A model generated the notes under the pieces. That model did not search any database. It had not been told where the DNA came from and saw only the letters and a list, made by a program, of their open reading frames with translations. Made by a program: the position numbers and the translations under genes. From NCBI GenBank assembly GCA_946626605.1, contig CAMOUL010000008.1, forward strand, positions 22,616 through 86,615: a DNA stretch of 64,000 bases, read 5' to 3'. Positions 8,867 to 18,243 of the stretch are shown piece by piece (position 1 is the first letter of the stretch; each line of letters opens with the position of its first letter). Source of the DNA: an uncultured Bacteroidales bacterium. Its GTDB lineage: Bacteria > Bacteroidota > Bacteroidia > Bacteroidales > Paludibacteraceae.

Positions 8867-8891
8867 TATATTTATACGTAGTATAAATATA
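8867..8891. promoter_or_regulatory. Perfect AT-rich inverted repeat
   Basis: TATATTTATAC and GTATAAATATA form 11-bp arms around GTA. It lies about 135 nt upstream of the sugar-operon promoter. It could be an operator for an unseen regulator or a hairpin; the sequence does not decide. Confidence 0.5.
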
Positions 8892-9025
8892 TATTTTGTG
8901 CCTTTCGTAAGTTTAAATGAACGGTTTTTCCCCTGATTTTCAAGGGCTAATATTTCATATTACAACCAAATTTTAAGAAAAAAGGATAAAAAATATAAAA
9001 AATTGTAAAAAAATGAACATAACTC

Positions 9026-9056
9026 TTGCATGTTTCAAAAAAAAGTAGTAACTTTG
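9026..9056 (+). promoter_or_regulatory. Promoter for the MFS-SusC-SusD operon
   Basis: TTG at 9026-9028, 20 nt, TAACTTTG at 9049-9056. The leader of about 75 nt to the ATG contains a small hairpin TTTGTC-AAAAA-GACAAA (9078-9094). Confidence 0.8.
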
Positions 9057-9140
9057 CACTCGATTTTGTAAAGTCGATTTGTCAAAAAGACAAACAAAAT
9101 GGATTTTAGGCAAACGACGAACGAATAACAACTAATTACC

Positions 9141-10778
9141 ATGCAGAAAAGAAACTTATCTTTTGCACAGCTCTTTAATCTGAGTTTCGGCTTCTTCGGA
9201 GTACAGATTGCTTATGCCCTCCAGAGTGCCAATATCTCCCGAATCTTTGCTACGCTTGGCGCAGATCCACATCAGTTATCTTTGTTCTGGCTGTTGCCCC
9301 CTTCGATGGGTATGATTGTTCAGCCGCTGATCGGTAAATTCTCGGATCGCACCTGGAATAAACTCGGCCGTCGCAAACCCTATCTCCTCGTGGGCGCTGT
9401 CATCGCTGTTGCGGTGATGCTGATGCTGCCCATGGCGGGCGATTTCTTCCCCGGAGAGACGGGTAAAAGAGTGTTCCTGGGCTTCACCGCTGTGATTTGG
9501 TTTGGTATCTTCTCGTTGATTTTCTTGGATACAAGTATCAACATCGCCATGCAGCCGTTTAAGATGATGGTGGGTGACTCGGTGAACGAGGAGCAGAAGG
9601 GGTTGGCTTATTCAATCCAGTCCTTCCTCTGTAATGCCGGTTCGCTGGTGGGATACCTGCTTCCCTTCTTCCTGACCGCTTGGTTCTTCCGCGATGTGAC
9701 AACCGAACCCGGACACGTCGCTCCGTCTGTGCAATGGTCGTTCTATATCGGAGCTATTATCCTCATCCTCTGCGTGTTATATACTTTCTTCCTCGTTGAC
9801 GAAATGCCGCCGAAGGAGTATGCTGAGTTTCATGGTATTGACCCGGATAAGAAAGAAGAGAAAAGTCCCGGTTTCGTCGCGCTTCTCAAGAATGCGCCGA
9901 AGACATTCTGGACGGTTGGCTTGGTTCAGTTCTTCTGCTGGTCGGCTTTCCTCTATATGTGGACCTATAGTACCGGTACGGTGGCTCAGTCCGCTATTGA
10001 TACACCATATGCGCAAGCTATCTCGTCTTATACCGACGCTGAAGGAAACCCCATTACACACGCGTACGTACAATATAATAATGAGTTGATCGTTTCCAGC
10101 GGTATTCTCAAGACTCCCGAGGCGGAGCAAATCCTTGTAACGCCGGGGGCGGAGTTGCAAGTGGCTACCGTCATGGACGAGGAGGTGCTTTCGCACCCCG
10201 AGACTTACGTGGTAGGCGAAGGAGCGCAGTTATCGACCAAACGCGATATCGACGTAAGTAGTAAAGAGTATGGGCGTGCCGGAGACTGGGTAGGCGTGTT
10301 GTTCGCTATTCAGGCAATCGGCTCGGTGCTCTGGGCAATGGTCATTCCTTTGTTTAAACGCCGTCGCAAACTTGCTTATTCGCTCAGCCTGATTATCGGT
10401 GCGATCGGATTTATCCTTACTTTCTTCTGCACCGATACGACGGAGACGAGTGTCGTGATTATGAATATCCCCACTACCGTGGCGCAACTCCAGTTATGCG
10501 GATGTTATCTGCTGATCGGATGTGCATGGGCGGCTATGCTGGCTATTCCGTTTACGATCGTCACCAACTCCATCAAGGAGCACATGGGTTCCTACCTCGG
10601 ACTCTTTAACTGCTCTATCTGTCTGCCGCAGATCGCTGCTGCAGCCGTGGGCGGTTTCATTCTGTCGCGCTTCCCGGAGATCGATGGCGTGGCGCAGCAG
10701 CCCTATATGCTCGTCGTTGCCGGTGTGCTCCTACTGCTTGGGGCACTCTCCGTGCTGATCATCCGCGAGAACGAGTGA
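9141..10778 (+). CDS. MFS sugar transporter, SLC45-like
   Basis: 545 residues with about 12 membrane segments. The N-terminus (FGFFGVQIAYALQSANIS, then GKFSDRTWNKLGRRKPY) matches the MFS subgroup related to SLC45 sucrose/maltose-proton symporters. It should move a mono- or disaccharide across the inner membrane. A hydrophilic stretch of about 100 residues (about 285-385) interrupts the membrane segments near the middle and contains few hydrophobic residues; this is longer than in a standard MFS protein and probably faces one side of the membrane as a folded insert. It is the first gene of the SusC/SusD operon, 41 nt before the lipoprotein gene. The sugar cannot be read from sequence. Confidence 0.85.
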   Translation: MQKRNLSFAQLFNLSFGFFGVQIAYALQSANISRIFATLGADPHQLSLFWLLPPSMGMIVQPLIGKFSDRTWNKLGRRKPYLLVGAVIAVAVMLMLPMAGDFFPGETGKRVFLGFTAVIWFGIFSLIFLDTSINIAMQPFKMMVGDSVNEEQKGLAYSIQSFLCNAGSLVGYLLPFFLTAWFFRDVTTEPGHVAPSVQWSFYIGAIILILCVLYTFFLVDEMPPKEYAEFHGIDPDKKEEKSPGFVALLKNAPKTFWTVGLVQFFCWSAFLYMWTYSTGTVAQSAIDTPYAQAISSYTDAEGNPITHAYVQYNNELIVSSGILKTPEAEQILVTPGAELQVATVMDEEVLSHPETYVVGEGAQLSTKRDIDVSSKEYGRAGDWVGVLFAIQAIGSVLWAMVIPLFKRRRKLAYSLSLIIGAIGFILTFFCTDTTETSVVIMNIPTTVAQLQLCGCYLLIGCAWAAMLAIPFTIVTNSIKEHMGSYLGLFNCSICLPQIAAAAVGGFILSRFPEIDGVAQQPYMLVVAGVLLLLGALSVLIIRENE

Positions 10779-10819
10779 TAATTTAGAAATTAACTAACAA
10801 ATAACTAATTATATCTATT

Positions 10820-11782
10820 ATGAAAAACAAATCTACATTTCTAATTATGGCCTTGGCCATAGTAACGGCCTTTGTGGGCTGTAAAAAGAATGAGATTGAC
10901 ATCGAAGATGAGCTGAAGGAGCTCTCTAATGAGACTTTCCAGAGTCTTGAGTATTGCAGCCATGTGGAAGCTAATGGCTACAATATGGGTGTCATTCAAC
11001 TCCATTTTAATCATGCCGACAATACGGTGGAGAAAACCGACTTCGCGTTCGGAGACGGTGTTTCTACGGTGTTAGAGAAGAAGACCTATTCGTTTGAGTG
11101 GGAGGAGTTTACGAGCTCTATGTTAGGACGAAAGGCGCGTCTCGTTGCGGGTGATGAAGTGCTGCATCTTATCTATCTCAATAACGTCTTTACGCTTTCG
11201 GATACGGTGCATATGACGGAGAAGGCTGCGCTGGCTGATATGGGCTCTTCTGTCGCTTCGAATATTGCTAACTCCGATTGGGCTGCTTATGACCCGATTT
11301 ATGTGATGCAAGATCGCTGGACGATGGATACCACTTGGTATGAGACCCATCGTGAAGGTAAGAAGATTATCGTGGATACGATTACCGGTCGTTTCAAACA
11401 TGCAGAGAAAGTTCCGGTTGGCGTTGCTTCGCAGAAGATCGCGTATCTGCGCTTCTATAACGATGCTGCAAATAGAAAGACCCTGGCTTGGTCAACGGGT
11501 GATCAGGTGAATGTCGTTACGCCGGATACAGCGATTTTGCCGCAAGTGCAGAATCCGGCCAAGAATGATACGATTATCACATTCGCGATTACCGAAATGC
11601 CGGCTTCCCGTGTTTTTGCAGACTCTGCTGATCATTGGAGTATCGCGGAGGTCAAGGACGGGGCATTTGATCTGATCTGCAGAACTATCGATGCGCAGAC
11701 GGATGAGCTGCTGCAAATTTCCGCTTATACGGATAGTACATTCACGCTGAATAGCGCAACTTATCATAACCTGAAAAAATAA
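10820..11782 (+). CDS. Lipoprotein of unknown function
   Basis: 320 residues. The signal peptide ends in a lipobox (TAFVGC, Cys21), so it is a lipoprotein, followed by an acidic helical stretch (IDIEDELKELSNETF) and a region that looks beta-rich. I recognise no family. It lies 6 nt before the susC-like gene and is surely co-transcribed, which suggests a role at the cell surface in glycan capture or in assembling the transporter; that is inference from position only. Confidence 0.8.
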   Translation: MKNKSTFLIMALAIVTAFVGCKKNEIDIEDELKELSNETFQSLEYCSHVEANGYNMGVIQLHFNHADNTVEKTDFAFGDGVSTVLEKKTYSFEWEEFTSSMLGRKARLVAGDEVLHLIYLNNVFTLSDTVHMTEKAALADMGSSVASNIANSDWAAYDPIYVMQDRWTMDTTWYETHREGKKIIVDTITGRFKHAEKVPVGVASQKIAYLRFYNDAANRKTLAWSTGDQVNVVTPDTAILPQVQNPAKNDTIITFAITEMPASRVFADSADHWSIAEVKDGAFDLICRTIDAQTDELLQISAYTDSTFTLNSATYHNLKK

Positions 11783-11788
11783 TAGAGT

Positions 11789-14700
11789 ATGAAAAACAGT
11801 ATATTCAATTTTCGCGCGCTGCTGATTGCATGTTTCCTGTTTGTGGGATTGTCAGCATTCGCCCAAGTCTCGGTGCAAGGTACTGTCATTGACGCTGCCA
11901 ATGGCGAGCCTATCATCGGCGCTTCTATCCTTGAAATGGGTACTACCAATGGTACAATTACTGATTTTGATGGTAACTTCTCCCTCAACGTTCAACCCGG
12001 TGCCAAACTCCAAATCTCCTATATGGGCTATAAAACCCAGGAACTCGCGGCTGCGCCGAACATGAGTGTACGGATGGGAGAAGATTCTGAGCTCCTCGAC
12101 GAAGTCGTTGTCGTTGGTTACGGTGTGGTAAAGAAAGGTGATGCTACCGGTTCTGTTACCGCTATCAAACCGGATGACATGAACAAGGGTCTTACCACCA
12201 ATGCGCAAGACATGCTCCAGGGTAAGATTGCTGGTGTGACCGTGGTTGCTGCCGATGGTACCCCGGGTGGTGCTGGTTCTATCACGATTCGTGGTGGAGC
12301 TTCGCTGAACGCTTCCAACAACCCGTTGATCGTCATCGATGGTCTGGCTATGGATGAGAACGGTATCCAAGGTGTGGCAAACCCGCTCTCTATGGTGAAC
12401 CCGAACGATATCGAGAGCTTTACCGTCCTCAAGGATGCTTCGGCTACTGCCATCTACGGTTCCCGTGCTTCCAATGGTGTCATCATCATTACGACCAAGA
12501 AAGGTTCGAAGGGTAGCAAGCCACAGGTAAGTTACGCAGGTAACTTGTCGATCGGTACGCTTACCAATCGTACCCAAGTGCTGACTGCCGATGAACTTCG
12601 CGGTTATGCAACCGCCTTAGGTCACGGTGAAGAGAAGACGAATACCTTAGGTACGGCTAGCACCGATTGGCAAGATCAGATCTATCGTACCACCGTTTCT
12701 ACCGACCATAACGTTTCTGTTATGGGTGGAGTAAAGAACAATATCGTGGATATGCCGTATCGTGCTTCGGTGGGCTATACGCTCCAAAACGGTGCGATTA
12801 AGACCAGCCAGATGCAGCGTGTTACCGCTTCGTTGAACCTCAACCCCTCGTTCTTGGATAACCACCTGAATTTCAATATCAATACCAAGGGAATGTATAT
12901 CTACAACCGCTATCCTGCTAGCGTCGTAGGAGCCGCTCTTTCGATGGATCCGACGATGCCCGTTAAAGGTGAGGCAGTCAACGCCAATGGTGATGTGCTG
13001 GTTCCCCAGAACGTGCTCGATAAATGGTTTGATGGATACTACCAACGCGTAGTGACTCCGTCCGGATATAACGATGATGCTTGGCCTTATACAACCAATG
13101 CGCAGACAACGGGTAACCCTGCTGCGGCATTGGCTCATACGAACGATCGCGCACATGCAGGTTCGTTCGTGGGTAACATTGAGGCGGACTATAAGATCCA
13201 TGGCCTCGAAGACCTGCATCTCCATGCTAACTTCGGTGCTGACTACTCCTATGGTAAGCAGAATACGACCGTTTCTATCTTCAGCCATGGCAATCACTAT
13301 TTCGGCCGCGATGGTTGGAGCTCTAAGCGCAAATACAACCTGCAATTCTCGGCTTATGCACAATACGGACATGACTGGGAGGAGGCTAACCAACATTTCG
13401 ATGTGATGGTGGGTTACGAAAACCAATATTTCTATCGTCACGAACTGCAAGACTATTTCGGTTTATACCAGCCGACCAATAATGACCCCACACTGGCAGG
13501 CCAGCCCTATGACAGATATCAGGGTATTTATATCACGGATAACGCGCTTCAATCTGTTTATGGCCGTGTTAACTGGAATGGTTGGGATCAAGTCTTAGTT
13601 ACCGCTACTTTCCGTGCCGATGCTTCTTCTCGTTTCGCCAAAGTTAATTCGAAAGGCGAGAATGCACGTTGGGGCTTATTCCCCTCGCTGGCTATCGGAT
13701 GGAAGATCAAAGAGACCTTGATGAAAGATGTATACTGGGTAAATGACCTCAAGCTTCGTCTCGGCTACGGTATCACCGGTCAGCAGAACTTGGGTGTAGA
13801 CTACTATTACCTGCCTACTTATACCATCTCTCAGGATCATGCTTTCTATCCCGTTCTGGATGGAGGAACAAGCAATCCTCTCTACGCCGGTGTTGATGCA
13901 AACGGTAACGCGGTGTACTATACCAGCCGTCCGGGCGTATATAATACGGACTTGACTTGGGAGAAAACCTATACCAGCAATATCGGTATTGACTTCGCAT
14001 TCCTCAACAACCGTATCAACGGTAATATTGACTACTATCATCGTCGTACCAAAGACCTGCTGAGTACTGTCAATGTTTCCGCTGGTTCTAACTTCAAGAA
14101 CCAAATGTTGGGTAACATCGGTAGCCTCTACAACCAAGGTGTTGAGTTCGCTATCAATGCGGTGCTTGTAGATAATAAGAACTTCAAGTGGGATCTCGGT
14201 TACAATGTGGCTTGGAACCAAAACAAGATTACCAAACTGTTGTCGGACGATCCGGATTACTTCGTGCCGGTAGGCGGTATCAGCTCGGGTACGGGTAACT
14301 CCATCCAAGCGCACAAAGTGGGCGAAGCTGCTTACTCCTTCCTGGTATATGAGACAGTTACGATGACCGATGAAAAGGGTGTTGTAAGTCATTATTTCGT
14401 TGACCGCAACAAGGATGGTCAAATCAACGATAAAGATAAATATATCTACCACAACCCTGCAGCTCCTGTTACCATGGGTCTGCAAACCAAGTTCCAATTC
14501 TATGGATTTGACCTGGGCATAACGCTCCGTGCTAATATCGGAAACTATGTGTACAACGATGTTTTGGCAGGAAACTTACAATGGGTAGAGGCTGATAAGG
14601 TTTATCAGAACCAGAATGGCGGTTATCACTCTGTTCTGAAATCTGCTTTCGCTTGCTACTACGGCGACAACATGCGTAGTGATGATATCCGTACCTATGT

Positions 14701-15001
14701 TTGGAACGATGCTACACAAGCCTATGAGGTGGGTGTTGACAAAGATGGCAAAGTCATTAAGAACTCGAACTGGTACGCTTCTGACTTCTTTGTTGAGCGC
14801 GCATCCTTCTTGCGTATTGATAACATCACCCTTGGTTACAGTTTCAACAAGAAAGTACAAGGACGTGCTTACGTGACTGTATCCAACCCGTGTGTCTTCT
14901 CTCCGTACAAGGGACTTGACCCGGAGGTAGGTGGCGGTATTGACAACAATATCTATCCTCGTAGTATGACTACCGTGATGGGTATCACGCTCCAATTCTA
15001 A
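11789..15001 (+). CDS. SusC-like TonB-linked outer-membrane transporter
   Basis: 1070 residues. After a signal peptide (cleavage near LSAFAQ) come a carboxypeptidase-regulatory-like domain (VQGTVIDAANGEPIIGAS), the SusC marker DEVVVVGYG, a plug domain and a large beta-barrel ending in a terminal Phe-containing strand (MGITLQF). Such proteins take up oligosaccharides through the outer membrane with TonB energy, capped by the SusD partner encoded 47 nt downstream. The substrate is not evident; the neighbouring GH2, galM and galK genes suggest a galactose-containing glycan. No SusR, hybrid two-component or ECF sigma/anti-sigma gene is adjacent. Confidence 0.95.
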   Translation: MKNSIFNFRALLIACFLFVGLSAFAQVSVQGTVIDAANGEPIIGASILEMGTTNGTITDFDGNFSLNVQPGAKLQISYMGYKTQELAAAPNMSVRMGEDSELLDEVVVVGYGVVKKGDATGSVTAIKPDDMNKGLTTNAQDMLQGKIAGVTVVAADGTPGGAGSITIRGGASLNASNNPLIVIDGLAMDENGIQGVANPLSMVNPNDIESFTVLKDASATAIYGSRASNGVIIITTKKGSKGSKPQVSYAGNLSIGTLTNRTQVLTADELRGYATALGHGEEKTNTLGTASTDWQDQIYRTTVSTDHNVSVMGGVKNNIVDMPYRASVGYTLQNGAIKTSQMQRVTASLNLNPSFLDNHLNFNINTKGMYIYNRYPASVVGAALSMDPTMPVKGEAVNANGDVLVPQNVLDKWFDGYYQRVVTPSGYNDDAWPYTTNAQTTGNPAAALAHTNDRAHAGSFVGNIEADYKIHGLEDLHLHANFGADYSYGKQNTTVSIFSHGNHYFGRDGWSSKRKYNLQFSAYAQYGHDWEEANQHFDVMVGYENQYFYRHELQDYFGLYQPTNNDPTLAGQPYDRYQGIYITDNALQSVYGRVNWNGWDQVLVTATFRADASSRFAKVNSKGENARWGLFPSLAIGWKIKETLMKDVYWVNDLKLRLGYGITGQQNLGVDYYYLPTYTISQDHAFYPVLDGGTSNPLYAGVDANGNAVYYTSRPGVYNTDLTWEKTYTSNIGIDFAFLNNRINGNIDYYHRRTKDLLSTVNVSAGSNFKNQMLGNIGSLYNQGVEFAINAVLVDNKNFKWDLGYNVAWNQNKITKLLSDDPDYFVPVGGISSGTGNSIQAHKVGEAAYSFLVYETVTMTDEKGVVSHYFVDRNKDGQINDKDKYIYHNPAAPVTMGLQTKFQFYGFDLGITLRANIGNYVYNDVLAGNLQWVEADKVYQNQNGGYHSVLKSAFACYYGDNMRSDDIRTYVWNDATQAYEVGVDKDGKVIKNSNWYASDFFVERASFLRIDNITLGYSFNKKVQGRAYVTVSNPCVFSPYKGLDPEVGGGIDNNIYPRSMTTVMGITLQF

Positions 15002-15048
15002 TATGCAAGAATTCATAGAATAAAGAAACTTCAAAAATTAAAAGCGTT

Positions 15049-16770
15049 ATGAAATACACAAAAATATTCTTTGCAGCCTTATTAGGTTTAGGTATGACGG
15101 CGTGTTCGCTTGATAGAGAGCCGCTAGATCCTAATACGGATACGCATTTTAATAAAGATGCTGTGTTCGCGAAATGCTACGCTACATTCGGTACCACCGG
15201 ACAGAAAGGTCCGGATGGTAGCGGAGATGTGGATGGTATTGACGAAGGTACATCGTCCTTCTATCGTATGTTCTGGGAGCTCAATGAGTTCTGTACGGAC
15301 GAAGGTTGGTGGATCTGGAACGATGTGGGATTGGCCGATATCCGTACCATGACTTGGAGTGCGAGCAACGACTTGGTATACGGCTTGTATTCGCGTCTGA
15401 ACTTCGATATCACGCTGTGCAACTCGTTCTTGGATAACACGTCCGAATATACGGATGCAGAGACGCTGGCACAACGTGCAGAAGTACGTATGTTGCGTGC
15501 AATCAACTTCTACTATTTGTTGGATATGTTCTACAGCGTGCCTTTCTCGTTGACGGTTTCGCCGAACAAACCCAAGCCGATTTCGCGCCAGGATTTGTTT
15601 ACTTGGTTAGAGAAAGAATGTTTGGAATTGGCTAACGATCCGTATATTATCCAAGCAGGTATGCGCACCAATAAATACCGTGTTGATCAAGCTTGTGCTT
15701 GGTTCCTCTTGATGCGTATGTACCTCAACGCAGAGGTATATAACGAATCCGCACTCGGCGCTCGTGATGGTGAGCCGCGTTATGCAGATGCTAAATTGTA
15801 TGCGAAGAAATTGATGGATAGTTCGTATGAGCTCCACGGATATGACAAATCAGGCAAGACTGCCATCGATTTGGCCGCAGAGCGTACCGCAGACCATGTT
15901 TACTTCTCTGCGTACCAGCAGCTGTTTATGGGCGATAACGATAATAATGGTGCACAAAACGAGGCGATCTTCCTCATTTACCAGGATGCTATCCACTGCC
16001 TAAACTGGGGTGGTTCACGCTTCCTTGTCAGCGCTGTTCGTGATGCCAACTATGTTCCGTTCGGATCGACCGATACCTGGTCTTGTTTCCGTTCTTCGCC
16101 TGAGTTCGTATATTATTGGATTGACAAAAACCAAGCATCTTCTATCGCTCTCAATGAGTACCAGATGCCGATTAAATTGGGAGACGACCGTGCTATCATG
16201 GCTTCGAAAACTACCGCAGGAAAGAAGATGTCGTTGACCGGTAATGAGGCGGCTGATTTCTATGCTTCTTGGTCCGTTCTGAAGTTTACGGGCGTATACT
16301 CTACCGCTAGATCGACTACGGTGAAGGATAGCCATGGCAACGATTCTATCGTAGATGCTCCGTGGATCTGGGCTTCGCCTGTTGGCGAGCCGAAATGGCC
16401 GGATACTGATATTCCTTTGTTCCGTCTTGCAGAGGCTTATTTGACCTATGCAGAGGCTTGCTATCGTACGGGCGAATCCGCTCCGGCCATAGAGGCTGTT
16501 AACTGCTTGCGTCGTCGTGCTAATGCACCGGAGATTACCTCTTTGGACGACGAGACCTTATTGACTGAGTGGGCAAAAGAGTTCTGGTGCGAAGGTCGTC
16601 GTCGTACCGACTTGATCCGCTATGGTCAGTTTGCGGGGGCTACGGCTACCAAACTCTGGGAAGGCCATAAGGCGGGTAAGGATGCCAAATATAATGTGTA
16701 TCCGATTCCTGAAAAGGATGTCACCGCGAATGAAAACTTGAAAGGTATTAACGAATCAATAGGCTACTAA
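15049..16770 (+). CDS. SusD-like substrate-binding lipoprotein
   Basis: 573 residues. Lipobox LGMTAC (Cys19), then a TPR-rich SusD fold; RAEVRMLRAINFYYLLDMF is the typical RagB/SusD signature, and the C-terminal region carries WAKEFWCEGRRRTDLIRYG and YPIPEKDV, both characteristic of the family. It acts as the lid and glycan receptor over the SusC barrel at the cell surface. The start is at a good spacing after susC, in the same operon. Confidence 0.95.
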   Translation: MKYTKIFFAALLGLGMTACSLDREPLDPNTDTHFNKDAVFAKCYATFGTTGQKGPDGSGDVDGIDEGTSSFYRMFWELNEFCTDEGWWIWNDVGLADIRTMTWSASNDLVYGLYSRLNFDITLCNSFLDNTSEYTDAETLAQRAEVRMLRAINFYYLLDMFYSVPFSLTVSPNKPKPISRQDLFTWLEKECLELANDPYIIQAGMRTNKYRVDQACAWFLLMRMYLNAEVYNESALGARDGEPRYADAKLYAKKLMDSSYELHGYDKSGKTAIDLAAERTADHVYFSAYQQLFMGDNDNNGAQNEAIFLIYQDAIHCLNWGGSRFLVSAVRDANYVPFGSTDTWSCFRSSPEFVYYWIDKNQASSIALNEYQMPIKLGDDRAIMASKTTAGKKMSLTGNEAADFYASWSVLKFTGVYSTARSTTVKDSHGNDSIVDAPWIWASPVGEPKWPDTDIPLFRLAEAYLTYAEACYRTGESAPAIEAVNCLRRRANAPEITSLDDETLLTEWAKEFWCEGRRRTDLIRYGQFAGATATKLWEGHKAGKDAKYNVYPIPEKDVTANENLKGINESIGY

Positions 16771-16833
16771 TAATAAGGTAACTTATTAAGTATATTTATT
16801 AACCAATTTTATTAACCAAATTCATTAACAATT

Positions 16834-18159
16834 ATGAAAAAGTTATTCGCTTTTGTAGCAGTCGCTCTGTTTAGCGTTGCTACGTTCGCAAGTCGTGAGG
16901 TAGTTCCGTCCGATGCTGACTTGGCATCGTATGCAACCAAGACCTACACGATGTGTATCTACAATGAAGGTGCCTGCAACGACATCGTCCTCATTGGTAC
17001 TTATGTTTCCTGGGATGCTACTGCTGAATTGCTGAAGTTCCAACCAGTAGCAGGTTTCGAAGGATGGTATGTAGTTTCTTGGGACGATGCAACGGATCCC
17101 ACAGATCCCGAAGTCATTAAAAATGGTGGTATACAGGCTAAGCCTGTTCAGTTGACCGGTACCGGTACTTTCAGCTGGGATTACCAACTTGGCCCGGATG
17201 CAGAACTGGTTCGTGGTACTGCAGAATTGCTCCCCGGTAATAATGGTACTGAGGTGGATATCAAGAACATTGGTGCTGGTATCGTAGTAATTGATGTAAA
17301 GAGCTGGAAGAAAAATCCTTGTACCGCTGTTTATCATGTGTACAACGTTACTTTCATTTCTCCGGATTGCAACGAGGAGGACTATGTAGTTCCTGCTATC
17401 TCCGGTGGCTTCAATAACTGGGCACAACAGGCTCTGACCATGAACGAGCTGAAGACCGCTGAACGTCAGCAGGCCAACCTCCCGGGTGCTGTATTCGAGA
17501 TCAGCTTCAAAGCTGCTGAGGGTTCTGAGTACAAATTCCGTTCCGCTGAGGAGTGGGGTAAAGATTGGACCAACGAGCTCAAAGAATATAACGCTGAAGA
17601 GGATGCATGGGCTGCTTACAACGGTGGCGCAAACTTGGAACTTGGTGAAGAGACCAACCTTACGTTCGACCTTGGTGATCCGGAGAAGTATTCTTGGAAC
17701 AACTGCGAGAAACCTATCGAAATCGAGGAGAAAGAGTTTGACTACGCTATTACCGTAACAAACGCTCCTGTTTGCGGTGAGGCAGTTTTGGCTATCGTTG
17801 GTGGTTATGAGGCTTGCGGTTGGACTGTTGCTAATGCTGTTGCAGTAGAAAACGGTGCAGCTGCTCTTCACGCTAAGAACACCGACGAGTTCAAGTTCTT
17901 GGATAAATCGGTAGGCGACTGGTCCAACGAAGTAATCGGCTTTGCTCAAATTTCATTCTACAAAGCTGATATCGCTGATGGCGAAGAGGATGGTAAGATT
18001 GCTATCGACCTCGCTGACACTCATTTTGCTGCCTGCGAAGAGCAAGGTATCGAGAACGTTGTTCTGACCGAGAAGGCTCAGAAAGTAGTTGTTGACGGCG
18101 TCCTCTACATCGTTCGTGACAACAAGATGTTCAACCTCCAAGGTGCACAAGTTCGTTAA
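16834..18159 (+). CDS. Secreted protein with glycan-binding-like beta domains
   Basis: 441 residues with a signal peptide (ALFSVATFAS). Near the middle, ISGGFNNWAQQALTM resembles the start of starch-binding (CBM48-like or SusE/F-like) beta-sandwich repeats, followed by a tract on FKAAEGSEYKFRSAEEW. The last 25 residues (KVVVDGVLYIVRDNKMFNLQ...) form a short tail of a kind common in secreted Bacteroidales proteins; the GH53 protein at 34650 ends in a related tail. By position after susD it may be a surface glycan-binding protein, though it has no lipobox. The direct-repeat leader at 16794-16835 contains near-copies of TTATTAACCAA. Function is inferred. Confidence 0.7.
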   Translation: MKKLFAFVAVALFSVATFASREVVPSDADLASYATKTYTMCIYNEGACNDIVLIGTYVSWDATAELLKFQPVAGFEGWYVVSWDDATDPTDPEVIKNGGIQAKPVQLTGTGTFSWDYQLGPDAELVRGTAELLPGNNGTEVDIKNIGAGIVVIDVKSWKKNPCTAVYHVYNVTFISPDCNEEDYVVPAISGGFNNWAQQALTMNELKTAERQQANLPGAVFEISFKAAEGSEYKFRSAEEWGKDWTNELKEYNAEEDAWAAYNGGANLELGEETNLTFDLGDPEKYSWNNCEKPIEIEEKEFDYAITVTNAPVCGEAVLAIVGGYEACGWTVANAVAVENGAAALHAKNTDEFKFLDKSVGDWSNEVIGFAQISFYKADIADGEEDGKIAIDLADTHFAACEEQGIENVVLTEKAQKVVVDGVLYIVRDNKMFNLQGAQVR

Positions 18160-18180
18160 TCAACGACTTACACACAAAAG

Positions 18181-18206
18181 AATAGGGACGCTTCGGCGCC
18201 CCTATT
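18181..18206. terminator. Bidirectional terminator between the two sugar operons
   Basis: AATAGGG-A-CGC, loop TTCG, GCG-C-CCCTATT, flanked by A- and T-rich runs on either side. It can serve both the convergent plus-strand SusC operon and the minus-strand gal operon. Confidence 0.75.
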
Positions 18207-18212
18207 TCTTTT

Positions 18213-18243
18213 CCTCTAACCTCTAATCCTCTAACCTCTAATC
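18213..18243. repeat. Heptanucleotide tract CCTCTAA
   Basis: Four units (CCTCTAA/CCTCTAAT drift) between the terminator and the GH2 stop codon. Confidence 0.75.

Noticed and set aside
9141..18159. A complete polysaccharide utilisation locus
   Set aside because: SusC and SusD are present but no glycoside hydrolase or regulator is encoded in the operon itself, so I call it an uptake operon only.
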